Assembly: GCA_027924645.1 (NCBI GenBank)
Contig: BSBN01001752.1
Span: 10,062,001-10,126,000 of the forward strand
DNA from: Cunninghamia lanceolata
Taxonomy: Eukaryota; Streptophyta; Pinopsida; Cupressales; Cupressaceae
Length of the DNA: 64,000 bases
Direction: 5' to 3'
Under the pieces are notes generated by a model. The model was not told where the DNA came from and did no database searches. It saw only the letters and a list, made by a program, of their open reading frames with translations. Shown in pieces: positions 31,550-44,538 of the stretch (positions are counted from its first letter, which is position 1; the number at the start of each line of letters is the position of its first letter). Both the position numbers and the translations under genes were made by a program.

Positions 31550-34500
31550 TGTTGCAAGTATGTGCCTAATTGATGTTGTCATTGATGTCAACATATCTAT
31601 GTTTCCATTGGTGTCAACTGTACTCTTACTTTGTTGAGGATATTGAGAAAATTAGCCCCTTCGGTGTTAACAATGTGTTGCAATAGAAACAATACATTAC
31701 AGGTAGAAGAACAATCCAGAAGAATGCTCCACATTTCTTGTAAATATCTTTTCCTGTGGATTGGAAGTTATTTAGAACCCTGTCTGAAGATGTTATATTC
31801 TGGGTTTGAGCCTCTGGTATGAAGAATTGAGTGAGTTATGTTTACCAGAGTGAAAATAGGTTTTTTTGTGTGTTTGGTGATGATAGGGAGAAAGTGATTT
31901 GATCCGCATTCCTCCGCATTAAAGTATTTTGGTCTACGGTTTTGGAAGTAAGTCTGTGATGATGTTAATACCTTCAATTGTAATGGTTTGTGATTTGGTG
32001 GTCCGCAAGCTATCTTTTACTCATGACAGTGGTTGGCAGTGTTGTTCTTGTGCTCTGATTTGAAGAATCTTATTGATAGAGTTGTTAGAGATCGTGCGGT
32101 TGTTCTTGGTGATTGTAATGTGCTTGTGGATGTCTCTTGATCATGCTCCTACATTCAGATTGGTCTGCAAGGTGTAATTTAGATTGTGCATGAAGCATGT
32201 TGTTGTGAATACTTGTGTTAACATTAGTCTTGGCTGAGCTGGTTGAATTCATCTCTTGCGAAGATGCATCGAAGATTGTGATAGCATGTTGTAGCATGGA
32301 AGATTGTGTTTGAGTCCCAGCTAAGGCATGGCATGATCTGCATACATTCTTACATCTTTTCCTTAGCTAAATTTGTATTAGGTATGTTGGTAATCATTTA
32401 TGTCTAGGGTTTAAGCTTAGACATTTGCAAGGTTTTTCATTAAAAACCTTTAAAATTTCTTAGTCCATCGGTGTGAAAGTGACAAGCAGCATTGGGCAAA
32501 TCACGGGGTGTTGGCCCAATGATAGTGTTCTTGCTGATTGAGTTGTATCAGCGTATCGGGAAGGTGAGCAGGGAGTTTGCCGATGTAGCTAGTCTGGCCG
32601 ATGGGGTATGATTCATTTGGCCATCGGGGTGACATGTGATATCAGCGGATGGATTTTCGGTGGCTTTAACGGTTTGTGTCTTGCTGATGGGTGTAGTGGT
32701 CAGTGAGAGTTGTGGGATCGGAGTAGTGAGTGGGAGTTTGGCTGATGGAGTTGGTCCCCCTGATCCAATGGTGTCATCGGCGTAACTTTTGACGTCGACG
32801 CGAAGAGTTTGTGGTTCATTGATAGTTGGTGTCTAGCCGACAAGGTAATTCAGGGGCTTCGTTGGTGTGATCAGCTTATCGGTGGGAGAAATTTTGGGCG
32901 CATCGATGTGTTGGTGTCATAACGAAGGATGTGGAGGTTAGAATGACTGAGGTATCGGCAAGAGTCAAGGCAACAGGTTGATGGCAGGTGGTTCGCTAGT
33001 TGTGCAGGGCAAAAGCGCACGACACTAGGTTTGCTCTTGACTTGGTTTATAAGCTACTCAAGCAGGCATTGCAAGATGAATGTGGAATTATTGATCTTAC
33101 ATTTTTGGAATGGTCAGCAGTGGATGCAGGGGTGCCTACGTGGCACGTTTTCATTGGTTCTTAACTTTTCAAATTTTTGGGCACCATGGATCTCGGCGAT
33201 GGGTAGGATTTCGATGGTCATGGTTCAAATTTTTATCAGTGTGGGATTTCTTGAGCTTGTTGCATCTTTCTTGGTGGGAATTTTCAAATGCGCACTATTG
33301 CTACATCCTACGGGTTGGTGCACCATCAATGGCACAGGAATTGCAGAGGTATGGCCTGATTGACCAAATAGCTACCTGATTGAGGAAGAAAATCCTCAAG
33401 CGATGGTGTGGGGCTCGAGGTTCAACCACTCCCGGCTATTCTTTCTGCTTGTTACATTTATTGTTTTGAACGCCTTTCTCATGGTGCCCTGTATTTGGTA
33501 GAGTTTCAAAATTTTGAGAAGACTTTGTGATTAATTGCTGAAAGTACATACTTGTGCTATAACAGCCATGCTATGTTACTCATTTTTGGTTGTTGAAAAA
33601 CTAGACAAGTTTTGGTGCTGCGATAGGAATACAACTTTCTGGTGACTCTGTTTCAGGTGTCTTGCGATTTTATGAATTGTATGTTGTATGTATTATGCAC
33701 ATAATTATCAATTTCATGTTAATTTAAATGAGTAATGCTTCATTGCATGTGTTTTGTTATTTGTCTCTAGACTGAATGTGTTTTTCTTCTAACTCTGAAC
33801 ATCTAAGGGGTGTTATAGATTCTAGAATATAGGTTTTCTATATTGAATATTTAGTCTATTACTTCTACTCAAGGAGTAGATTGAATGTTTTGGATTAAGT
33901 GTTGAGAAGAATACATTACAGTAGGGATGTTTGTAAGCAGAAATAACTAAATACTCTCTCTTGGGTATTGTCTGTAAGGCAGACATTTTAGAAACCCCTT
34001 GAAATTTGATTATTGTCTTGGGTCTGTGGTAAACATTCACATATATATGTCTACTGACTCTGACCCCTGGATAGGCACTAATCTGGTCTGGTATCTCTAT
34101 TGTAACCCAAAGTCCTAGTTTTATATCCACATATAAATCAAACTCAAACTTCATAAACAAACCGTTTAGGACATTAGAAGCAGTTTTAGGATCTGAAATC
34201 CTCTGTCTACAACTAAAAATAGGCCCAAAGCTAGCCCCTTTGCACTTATCTCATAGTTTTGGTCTACTTAATAGAGGATTTATCTACTTTGTGTCAGCAT
34301 CCCAGTCTTTGCATAAGTTATATCTCATGGGTGTTGAGTAGGGAATACCCCCCTTGGTTCTGCAGAGCCTAAAGAAGAAGAGGAGATATTTATAGAGTCT
34401 ATCTCCTATACTGTTGGCCCCTGGCCCAGGAATCCTATTGATCAATGATGGCTACCTTGTAGGGATAACTGGGAATAAGCATCCAGTCTGGGAAAATAAC

Positions 34501-35065
34501 CAACAAGGTCCAAACCTATTTTATGTATATTTTTAATGCTGACCTTAGAGATTGTTCTGACTATTGATGATTGTAATGCTGACCTTGATGATCATTCCAA
34601 GGTTGATGTAGTTTATAAATACTTGTAATTGAGTCGTGAAAATGTATCCAAGTGCGAAGATGCGAAGATAAAGTGAAGTAAAGTAGTAGAGTAGAGTAGA
34701 GGTGTTTGCACTTCAATGGAACTGAACCTTGCCATGAAGTAGATGTTATTTTAGTTCAACCTTTTGGTAGTGAGCCTTCTTTTGGCAGTGAGCCTTTCTT
34801 TGCAGTGAGCCTCTATTTTTTGGTATTGATATAACATATATATTTATGTGGGCTAACACCCACCATGGTTTTTCCCTTCTAGGGTTTTCCACATAAAAAT
34901 ATGGTGTCTCATGTGTTGTTTATGCTTTTGTGTTGAGCTTCTCATTTAATTCTTTCATGGTTATATTTAAATATAAGTAATTTATAAGTTGATGATCATA
35001 TTTGGTTAAAAGTTTTAGGACAACTGATTCACCCCCCTTCTTAGTTGTTCAATGTAGTTCAAACA
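31550..35065 (+). repeat. Left LTR of D, split by a solo LTR
   Basis: Excluding the insert and its duplication it is about 1390 bp and aligns with the right LTR along its length. It has three GGCAGTGAGCC-type units near 34768-34815, where the right LTR has about six. Confidence 0.85.
32385..34505 (+). repeat. Solo LTR (2121 bp) of an element C-related family
   Basis: Starts TGTTGGTAAT, ends ATAACCAACA, and is flanked by AGGTA (32380-32384) and AGGTC (34506-34510), a 5-bp duplication with one mismatch. The right D LTR shows the empty site. Blocks in the second half (GGTGCACCAT, TGGATAGGCAC, TAAGGCAGA and others) align with C's LTR. No internal region remains, so LTR-LTR recombination removed it. 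Small frames at 33031-33379 are not credible. Confidence 0.85.
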
Positions 35066-35066
35066 T

Positions 35067-35078
35067 TGGTGTCAGAGC
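35067..35078 (+). other. Primer-binding site of D (tRNA-Met type)
   Basis: TGGTGTCAGAGC differs by one transition from TGGTATCAGAGC and starts right after the left LTR. Confidence 0.75.
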
Positions 35079-35588
35079 AGTAGTGTACAAGTATGTGCCC
35101 TTTGCCATTGATGTCAAAGGGGAAGAGAAATCGTGTGAAAAACTTAGGGGGGAGAAAGAATACAATTATGTTAAGAGAAAGGGGGAGAATCTTGTCTTGA
35201 TGGACTTTTCACTAAGGCTCTGTATAAAGATACCTTTGATTATCTCAGAGAAAAGTTAGGGGTCATTACTTCTCTTGTCTAGAACTAAGATGCATAGGAA
35301 TGCATCAATCCAGTGGAGATCAAAGAGTCATTCTTTAATCTGGATTGATGTTCTGAAGGCTACCTCTCAGGGGGAGTAGCTTAGTGTTTCTGGTAAAGTA
35401 AATCAATTAGAGTAGTAGCGTACAAGTATGGGCCCTTTTCCATTGATGTCAAAGGGGGAGAGAAATCATGTGAAAGATGTAGGGGGAGAAAGAATGCAGT
35501 TGTGTTAAGAGAAATGGGGAGAATCTTGTCTTGATGGACTTGTCAATTTTTCACATCATATGTTGCCATCAATGACAAAGGGGGATAT
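35079..35588 (+). pseudogene. Collapsed interior of D with a Pol C-terminal scrap and a repeat
   Basis: Near 35198-35265 a frame reads FTKALYKDTFDYLREKLGV, the usual end of a copia RNase H region. A segment of about 130 bp rich in GGGGGAGA (35081-35209) recurs at 35416-35545. RT and integrase are absent, and the interior ends in the purine tract GACAAAGGGGGATA before the right LTR. Confidence 0.7.
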
Positions 35589-37036
35589 TGTTGCAAGTAT
35601 GTGCCTATCGATGTTGTCATTGATGTCAACATATCTGTGTTGCCATTGGTGTCAACTGTGCTCTTACTTTGTTGAGGATATTGAGAAAATTAGCCCCTCT
35701 GGTGTTAACAATGTGTTGCAGTAGAAATAGTGCATTACAGGCAGAAGAATAGTCTAGAAGAATGCTCCGCATTTCTTGTAGAATAAATATCTTTGCTCGT
35801 GGATTGGAAGTTATTTAGAAGCCTATCTAAAGATGTTATATTCTAAGTTTGAGCCTTCGATATGAAGAATTGAGTGAGTTATGTTCACCAGAGTGAAAAT
35901 AGGTTTTTCTGTGTTTTTGGTGATGACAGGGAGAAAGTGTTTTGCTCTGTATTCCTTCGCATTGAAGTATTTTGGTCTGCGGTTCTGGAAGTAAGTCTGT
36001 GATGATGTTAAATGCCTTCAAGTGTAATGGTTCATGATTTGGTGGTCCACAAGCTATCTTTTACTCATGACAGTGGCTAGCAATGTTGTTTTTGTGCTCC
36101 AATTTGAAGAATCTTGTTGATAGAGTTGTTAGAGATCGTGCGGTTGTTCTTGGTGATTATAATGTGCTTGTGGATGTCTCCTAATCATGCTCCTACATTC
36201 TAATTGGTCTACAAGATGTAATTTAGATCATGCATGAAGCGTGTTCTTGTGAATACTTGTGTTAACATCAGTCTTGGCTGACCTGGTTGTATTCATCTCT
36301 TGCAAAGATGCATCAAAGATTGTGATAGCGTGTTGTAGCATGGAAGATCATGTTTGAGTCCCAGCTAAGGCATGGCATGATTCGCATACATTCTTACATC
36401 TTTTCCTTAGCTAATTGTGTATTAGGTCCAGACCTATTTTATGTATGTTTGTAATGCCGACCTTGGAGATTGTTCCAACAGTTGATGATTGTAATGCCTA
36501 CCTTGATGATCATTCCAAGGTTGATGTAGTGTATAAATACTTGTAATTGAGTCATGAAAATGTATCCAAGTGTGAAGATATGAAGATAAAGTGAAGTAAA
36601 GTAGCAGAGTAGAGGAAAAGTGTTTGCAATTCAATGGAACTGAACCTTGGCATGAAGTAGATGTTGTTATCTCAGTTCAACCTTTTGGCAGTGAGCCTTC
36701 TTTTGGCAGTGAGCCACCATTTGGCAGTGAGCCTTTCTTTGTAGTGAGTAATTTGGGCAGTAAGCCCTGTAGGCAGTGAGCCTCTATTTTTTGGTATTGA
36801 TATAACATATATATTTATGTGGGCTAACACCCACTATGGTTTTTCCCTTCTAGGGTTTTCCACATAAAAATCTGGTGTCTCATGTGTTGTTTATGCTTTT
36901 GTGTTGAGCTTCTCATTTAATGCTTTCATGGTTATATCTAAATATAAGTAATTTATAAGTTGATGATCATATTTGGTTAAAATTTTTAGGACAATTGATT
37001 CACCCCCCCCTCTCAGTTGTCTGGTGCAGTTCAATA
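35589..37036 (+). repeat. Right LTR of D, 1448 bp
   Basis: Aligns with the left LTR and is about 58 bp longer, largely through extra GGCAGTGAGCC-type units near 36683-36785. It ends ...TTCAATA where the left copy has ...TTCAAACA, and is followed by GTTCC. Confidence 0.85.
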
Positions 37037-37764
37037 GTTCCTCACTTCACCTTATTCATAAATTGTGAGAACTTGTTATTTAAGATAATTATTTATTGGA
37101 ATGCACCACATTAATTGGTGAATAATGATTTCATAACATATATAACTATATTAAGTCAAAAACCTTTCCGCCCAACTATTCTAAGAACACTCACATACAG
37201 ATCTAAATATCAATTGCTAAATACTTAATTATAGTTGGAGCTCTTTATATACATGATTACAATTGTCTACTCCTTAGATGTTCTAATGATAATGAAAATA
37301 CATTTCCTTTTAAGAGGCCCATGGGAGAATATGTGGTGGAAATGTTGTTGAAAACTTACTAGTTCAAAATTTACTTTGCATGGGTTATTATTGGAGCACA
37401 ATAAAAAAGATTCATATTATTTTATCCAAAAATGTGTAACATGCCAAAAACATAGCAACCTAAAGTGTGCCCCTAAATATGGAATCCATCCCTTTATTTC
37501 TCCTTGGCCATTCTCTAGTTGGAGATTATATTTGATGGCTTAGATTTTCCTAGCTTCTTTTGATGGCCAAATATTCATCATCTATACTACTAATTATTTT
37601 ACCAAGTGGGTTGAGAGTACCCCCTTGAATTCTACTATAGTAAATGATATTTATGCCTTTAATATGCATAATCACAATTCTAGATTTATCTTTTCATTTA
37701 CCATAGTCAAGGATAAAAAACATCTTTCAAAAATAAAGATACAAAGAATTTTTTAGAAATATTT
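37037..37764 (+). pseudogene. Element E pol relic, part 3 (integrase N-terminal and core)
   Basis: A degenerate zinc-binding end (FIQKCVTCQKHSNLK, 37420-37460) is followed by the integrase core start ISPWPFSSW and NYFTKWVES (37500-37610), as in Tat-type gypsy integrases. Several stops are present. Copia element F interrupts the core near 37765. Confidence 0.75.
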
Positions 37765-39282
37765 TGTTAGAATGGTGTGATATTTAATTGCAATCCTAAT
37801 GTACTAATGTCAAATTTCTTGACATATTAGAATGGTTACTTGGATGCCCATGTAGGTGGTTGAGAGATATTAATATTTTATTATTATCCTTGTATAACTT
37901 GTAAATATTAGTTTTCATGGAATTAAGAAGGGAGGTGGAGGATGACAATGGAAGTTAAAAATTGAGTTGATTTCATTTACACCACTTTCCCATTCCTAGG
38001 CACTAGGAGAGTGGAAAATATTTACATGTCAAGTGGGGTTCACAATATGTAGTGGATTGCAAAATGATGCACTAATTTTGGGGATGTGTTCACTCTTCAC
38101 ATGGGTCAAAGATGTTTTGGAGTTACATTTTCTATTCATGGATGTACTGATTAGTCACATGGATGCATTAGGTTTTTTCATACCATGGTTTTGGGGTGTT
38201 ATGGTTTCAAGAATCCACTTATGGTTTCCTCTCAACTCTTCTCTATATTTTTTTGATTAGGGTAAAAGAAATGGTTTTGAAAGGGCCACATAACCTTAAA
38301 CATAGTCATAAAGATAGAACTAAAAAACACAGAATAGGAACAAATGAAGACTATGGCTAAAAATAATCTAGACCTCATAGACTAGAGAAAAAGTCAACAA
38401 AAATCTAGCCAAAGGTTAGCCTACAATTAGTTAAAAGATAGATTAAGAGAACCTAGACTTACTGCACTACAATATCAATGAGTCTTTCATTAGCCTCCTA
38501 GTCCTCTTATAGAGATTGTAATTTAAAATCCAAGACATCCTCCTCAACCTCCTTAGTTTGACTTCATTTCTTTTTATTCTACCCTCTAGTCCTATTGCTT
38601 CATCCATCTTTCACTTTGATGCCCTTTCTCTTCTTAGTATTTCCCTAACCCTCCCTATCACTAACAACACCCAAATGACCTTTCTTTATATCCTCCACCA
38701 AGTTTCTTGTCACATCCTACAACTCATGTTCAAGCCTCCCCGCCTTATTTTCCATATTAGCCACAACTTAATCTGAGAACTTTCTAGTAAAATATACATG
38801 TCTAGTTAATAAGATCCTCCCTTATTTCCTTTTCCATCTCAATTTGCATATCCTTCCACTCTTTTTTTATCCTCTTGTGTTAAGTAATTATCCCTTTCAA
38901 TATACCCAATTAGGTGTTAGAGATTTCTCCAAATTCTCAATATTGTATATATTAGATAGAGGTTTTATGGGTTATTTATAGGTACATGGGTACTGCTTAA
39001 ATTCTATCAAATTGAAGGAAATTTTTTGTTGATTATGTACTCTTGATACAAAGATTAATACATGCTTGTGCTCTCTTTCATGGTGGAGTTTCTTTTTGAA
39101 AGGGTTTCTCCATGATCAATCAATGTTATGTGTTTAAATCTTATAGTTTGTTGATTTGTTTTTTTCTTATTTATACTTCCACACATTATTTTAATGGTTA
39201 ATCAAATGATTGTATAATCAAATTTTATATTTGCATATTCTATTATAAATAATTTATTTATAGTATTTTATCTTGTTTCACA
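37765..39282 (+). repeat. Left LTR of F, carrying an unexplained insert
   Basis: Homologous to the right LTR at both ends, but about 0.8 kb longer. The extra sequence, about 38258-38945, has no coding motif I recognise. It is pyrimidine-rich in its second half (CCTCC, CTTCC runs). Confidence 0.65.
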
Positions 39283-39409
39283 AAAAAATGTTATTAGCTC
39301 GCCCTGGTTATGTTGAGAAGGGAACATCATTCTTGAAGTGTTGTGGGTTTTTTTCTATAGTGGTAGCTTTTGACTTGAGTGGTTTTGCAGATTTGTAAGT
39401 GATTAAACC

Positions 39410-42400
39410 ATGGCCTCTGCCTCTCATTCAAATATTGATAATTTTAATGCAATAAGGTATAAGTTGTGGAAGTTGAAGATGGAGGATCTATTAGAAGAGA
39501 TAAATTAATAGAAAGTTTTTGCAAAATAAAGAAAGCCCAATGGAATGTCTAATTAAGATTGGAAAATGTTGGACAAGAAGGCATGAAGAACCATTTGATT
39601 ATCTCTTGCAAATCCTATCCTCTTAAATATCTTAGAGGAGACCACTGCATTTTCAATATGGAAGAGGATGGGTGATATTTTCCAAACCAAAATTCTAACA
39701 AATAAATTATATCTCAAAAGGTGTTTGTATTCTTTGAAAATTAAGGATGATGATTTTATTGTAGAACATTTAAATTATTTTAACTTAAATGTTAGTCAAC
39801 AGGATTTGGTAGATGTTAAGCTTGAGGAAAAAGATAAATGTATCTTAATGTTTTGTTCTTTAATAAATTCTTAAGAAAATTTAATTATTGATATAAGTGG
39901 TAGTGATATAGAGCCAAAGATGGATGTTATTATTACTACCCTACTTTCAAAGGAAACGAAAATAAAATATATGGATGAGGGATTAAAGGATTTCTTGAAT
40001 GCTTTAGGAAATCCCAAGGACAAAGGTGGATTGAAAGTGGATTGGAAGAAATCAAAAGATAGGTCCAATTCAAAATGATAGTCCAAAACCACTAGGAAGT
40101 GTAGAGTAACATGTGTGAAGTGTGGGAATAGAAGACATGTGAAGAAAGAATGCAAAATCAAAAAGAAAACCTATGATGATTCCTCCACAGAAAAATCTTC
40201 TAATGTTAGTGATAATGATACATTATTTATTTCTACTAGAACTATTAGTGATAATGCTTAGCTAAATGACTTAGGTTTCTCCTACCATATGACTCCCCAC
40301 AAGGAGTGGTTCTCATCATATAGAGCTTACGATGGAGAATTTTTCCTTGATGACAATAGTTCACATTAGATTGTTGGTAAGGGAAAGTTATAGTCATGTT
40401 TAGTGATGGGAGGGTGACAACCCTTAATAAGGTTTGCATATTCCAAGAATTGTGAGAAAATTACTTTTTATATCCAAGTTGAATGATTCTAGAGTGCATG
40501 TGACATTTGACAAGTATGATTGTAGGTTGATGAGAAGAAATTTGGTGGCAGCTAGAGAATCTCAATGTACGACTTTGTTTAGGCTTGATGCCTCCACATT
40601 TTGTAACTCTACCAATGTAACTAGAAATTATAAAAATGCATGTGTTTTGTCACATCAATATTTGAGCCATAGTAGGTAAAATGGTCTTCAAACTCTTAAT
40701 TTGATTTCTCTAAACATTGTGTGCTTGGAAAATAGAATGGAGAATCTTTTCATTATAGAAGTTATAATGCCAAAAGATTATAAGAAATCATTCATTTGGA
40801 TGTGTTGGGTCTAGTGGATGTGGGTTCTATAGGGAAATCTCAACATTGTCATTTTTATTGATGATTGTTCTAGATACACCTAGGTATATTTTCTTCATTT
40901 TAAATTTGAATTTATCTCCATGTTTAAGGAATTTAAGGCACTTGTAGAGAAGAAAATAGAAAAAAAAATAGAAGTATTGAGATCTTCTAATGGTAGTGAA
41001 TATTATTTTAGGAAATCTGATGATTTCAATAAGTATGTAGGTATTGATTGGAAAAAAGACTATACCCTACATTCCATAGTAAAATAGGGGTGTAGAGAGA
41101 ATAAACTAAACTTTAATGGAAAGAACTAGAAGTATGTTAAGTGGTATACATAGTTAGTTCAATGCTTTTAGGAAGAGACTAAGTATTTATTGTTACTTGG
41201 TAAATCATTCTTCTTGTTTGACTCTTGTTGACAAAACTCCTTTGTTTCACATTAAAGAGTATTTGGTTGTGATACTTTCATTCATGTGCCTAAATAAAAG
41301 TGATCTAAACTAGACCCAAAAGCACAAAAAGTCCATCTTTGTTGGTTACAATGAGAATGCAAAAGATTATAAGATTTGGAATGTACTAACCCAGAAAATA
41401 GTTTATTCTAGAGATCTAATTTTTAGGGATTTAAAATCATTTTCAAGTCCTTTATAGCCAAAAGAAACAAAAGGAAAGAAAACAATGCATTTTGAGACTA
41501 AGGTTGAAAAATAGGAAGGTGCACATGTTGAAGAATATAATTATGGATTAGAGGATGGAGAAGAAGAAGAGGATTTAGGTGAAAGTTCTAAGCAAGATGG
41601 GCATGTAGAGGAATAGGAAGAAACCCTTACTCCACCCTTGAGATGATCCATGAGATAATGGAACTGAGTTGGAAGGTATATACCACAAAATTTTTGTTGT
41701 GTATTTTCTTTGTTATGTATTGATGATGAAATAAGATCTTTTAGGGAGGCTCTCTCGAAAGGATAGTGAGTCTTGGATGCAAACCATGTAGGAGGAGATG
41801 TTGGCCTTGGATAATTGTGACACCTAGGATCTTGTTAGTTTTCCTAAGGGAAGGAATCCCATTGGTTGAAAGTGGGTGTACAAAGAAAAATTTAGAGAAA
41901 ATAGTTAATTAGAGAGGTACAACACCAGACCAGTGGCCAAGGGCTACTCCCAAAGAGAGGGAATTGACTTTGTTGAAATTTTCTCTTGTGTTTCTAAGTA
42001 TCTTCCATTAGATTACTATTAGCTATTGTTGTAGCTTGTTAATTTGAGATTGAGAAAACGGATGTTAAAACTAATTTCTTTCATGGGAATCTTGAAGAGG
42101 AAATTTATATGTGATAGCTAGATGGGTTTAAGGTAAAACAAAAGAAAATTTGGTTTGTAGGCTTAAACATTCTTTATCTAGTTTGAAATAATTACCTCGA
42201 ATGTGATATCAAAAATTTGAAGCATTTTCTTTGAATTTAGGTTTTGTTAGAAGTTAAGATGATTAATGTGTTTACATTAGGTGTGTTGGTTATTAGACTC
42301 TAATTATTGTCTTGTATTTGGATGTCATGTTGTTTATTGGTAATAGTAAGACAATGATTAGGTAGCTCAAAAATTAATTTTTTGGATCATTTAACATCAA

Positions 42401-43296
42401 TAATATAAGATAGAAAATATAATTTTGGGAATGGAAATCAATAGGGACCACACTCATAGAAAGATTTGTCTTAGTCAGAGTAAGTATGTTGACACCATTT
42501 TGCGGTGATTTTCTATGCACGATTGTGAACTAGTGAGTATTCCTTTACATGTAGGAAATAAGATTTCATTGGATATGTTTATTAAGTTAGATGATGATAT
42601 AGAGGATATATATAATATGCCTTCTTCTAGTATTATTGCTAGCCTAATATATGTAATGGTTTGTACTAGACTAGATATTATCCAAGTAGTGGAAATTCTT
42701 AATAGGTTTATGTCACACTAGTAGAGAGCATTGGACCAATGTTAAGAGGATATTTAGATATTTTAAAGGGAATTCTAATTTTTTTTTATGTTATCATGTT
42801 TCTAATGATGTGGTAATGTTATTGTACATGTAGGGATTTATTGATGCAAATTGGGCAAGTGACTTGGCTAGTCAAAGGTCCACTAGTGGCTATGTGCTTT
42901 ATTTATTTGGCAGTGCTATTACTTGGATGAGTAAGAGGCAGCCCATGGTTGCTTTATCTACTATCTAAGAAAAGTGCATGGATTCTACACATGCCTATAA
43001 AGAGGTAGTATGGTTACAAAGACTGTGTTTAAGAGTTAGTGTTGATTGTAGGGTGGTTTAGATAAGATGTGATAGTTAGAGATCTAATTGTTTGGCTGCC
43101 AACCCCATGTATCATTCTCATGCCAAACATGTTGATGTATAGTATCAATTTGTTCATGAGATGGTAGAGAATGGTAAGTTCATGTTACAGAAGGTTAACA
43201 CTTAGGAGAATATTGTAGATTCACTTACAAAATTAGTGAGCATGGATAAGTTCTATTGGTGGAAGGAGGCCATGGGTCTTACATCCTGTACTTGAT
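39410..43296 (+). pseudogene. Decayed copia gag-pol of F
   Basis: Gag starts at ATG 39410 (MASASHSNIDNF) and shows the UBN2-type segment LTNKLYLKRCLYSLKIK (39690-39750). A knuckle CVKCGNRRHVKKEC is at 40112-40153. A protease-like HMTP block lies near 40290, and an integrase remnant at 40800-41290. RT (YNTRPVAKGYSQREGIDFVE) is near 41920-41975, the segment ending IYVMVCTRLDI is near 42640, and RNase H (FIDANWASDLASQRSTSGYV) is near 42838-42895. The order is that of Ty1/copia. Stops and frameshifts are frequent, so no product is expected. Confidence 0.85.
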
Positions 43297-43351
43297 TTAT
43301 ATAATGATTCCTCATATGTCATGTTGTAATGTATAATATAAAGTGGAAGAA

Positions 43352-44001
43352 TATTAGGATAGTGTGATATTTAATTGAAATCCTAATGTACTAATGTTAG
43401 ATCTCCAAACATCTTGGAATGGGAACTTGGACACCCATGTAGGTGGTTGAGAGATATTAATATTTTATTATTCTCCTTGTAACTTGAAAATATTAGTTGT
43501 AGTATCAATAAGAATGGAGGTGGAGCATGATATTGGTGGTTACAAATTGAGTTAACTTCATTTACACCACTTTCTCATTCCCAGATGCTAGGAGAGAGAG
43601 ATTAGAGAATCTTTGCATGTTGGGTGGGGTCCACAATGTGTAGTGGATTTAAAAATGGAGCACTACTTTTGGGAATGTGTGCCCACTCTTCACATGGGTT
43701 AAAGATTCTTGGGAGTTATTCTTTCTATTTATGGATCCACTAATTAGTCACATGGGGGAATTTAGTTTTTACTATACCATAGTTTTTGGATGTTATTGTT
43801 TAAGCAATCCACTTATGGTCTCCTCTAAAATCTTCTCTATACATTGTATGCATTGAATAAAGGTTTTATACATTATTTGATTTGTTGATTTGTACTTCCA
43901 CATGTTCTTTTAATAGTTAATTAAATGATTGTATAATCATATTTTAGATTTACATACTCTATTAAAAATCTTTAATTCATAGTAGATTACCTTATTTTAC
44001 A
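43352..44001 (+). repeat. Right LTR of F, about 650 bp
   Basis: Begins TATTAGGATAG, where the left copy has TGTTAGAATGG, and ends TATTTTACA. Shares GTAGGTGGTTGAGAGATATT with the left LTR. Confidence 0.7.
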
Positions 44002-44200
44002 ATAGATTTCATATTCCACAATAGTTTTATACTCCATATTACCACTAAGAAAATAGCCAGGTTGAAGCTACAAATAAGGCCATTGAACAAATTTTAAGAA
44101 AAATGATTAACAAACATGGAACTAATTGGCATGCACAAATTGTTCTAGCATTATGGACATATTGTACTAGTGTTCACACAAGTACACAAGTCTTGTTGAA
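44002..44200 (+). pseudogene. Element E pol relic, part 4 (integrase end of core)
   Basis: A frame reads FYTPYYH-ENSQVEATNKAI then GTNWHAQIVLALWTYCTSV, which is the catalytic-Glu region and following helix of a gypsy integrase. It continues the core cut at 37764. The Glu of QVEA is retained. Confidence 0.75.
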
Positions 44201-44538
44201 ATGTTGTCAGAGTTTGGAGTGGTAGTGTGTCAATATTGTATTGTGTACATTGAAGATTAATACATACTTCTCCTCTTTTCTCTAATGGATTTTTTTACCA
44301 AAAGGGTTTCTCCATGTTATATACTATGTTATGCGATGTTTTCATGGTGTTGCTAATTCTTATGTTGCTAGTTTAATTTCCATAATCTCCTTTTGGCATT
44401 CTATAGTTAAGCACTATTTGGATGAATGGGTTTTCATGAAAATTAAGTTAATTTTAGATTTACAAACTTGTTTTTAGATTTCTATTTGTAGTGGTTTTGC
44501 ATTTTATTCCTAATAGATTTAATGTTTATCTATCACTA
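44201..44538. other. LTR-like fragment, copia type
   Basis: No gene. The stretch GAAGATTAATACATACTTCT followed by GGGTTTCTCCATG resembles the corresponding part of F's left LTR (39050-39115), so it is probably a fragment of a related LTR. Confidence 0.4.

Larger units (their letters stand above)
31550..37036 (+). mobile_element. Element D: internally collapsed Ty1/copia (SIRE-like) element
   Basis: Two LTRs (31550-35065 and 35589-37036), each starting TGTTGCAAGT, enclose only 523 bp. A tRNA-Met primer site follows the left LTR, and a purine-rich GACAAAGGGGGATA precedes the right LTR. GTTCC flanks both sides (31545-31549 and 37037-37041). The interior keeps a scrap of the Pol C terminus. The left LTR is split by a 2.1-kb solo LTR. 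D inserted into E at the end of the RNase H region. Confidence 0.85.
37765..44001 (+). mobile_element. Element F: Ty1/copia relic
   Basis: Left LTR-like sequence (37765-39282) and right LTR (43352-44001) share GTGTGATATTTAATTG and much of the following sequence. The interior has gag, knuckle, protease, integrase, RT and RNase H remains in copia order, with many stops and shifts. The tract AAAGTGGAAGAA precedes the right LTR. It lies within E's integrase. No clean target duplication is visible, in keeping with its age. Confidence 0.75.

Noticed and set aside
33031..33379. Overlapping frames of 110 and 89 codons
   Set aside because: They lie inside a solo LTR, lack recognisable motifs, and are not preserved in the related C LTR.
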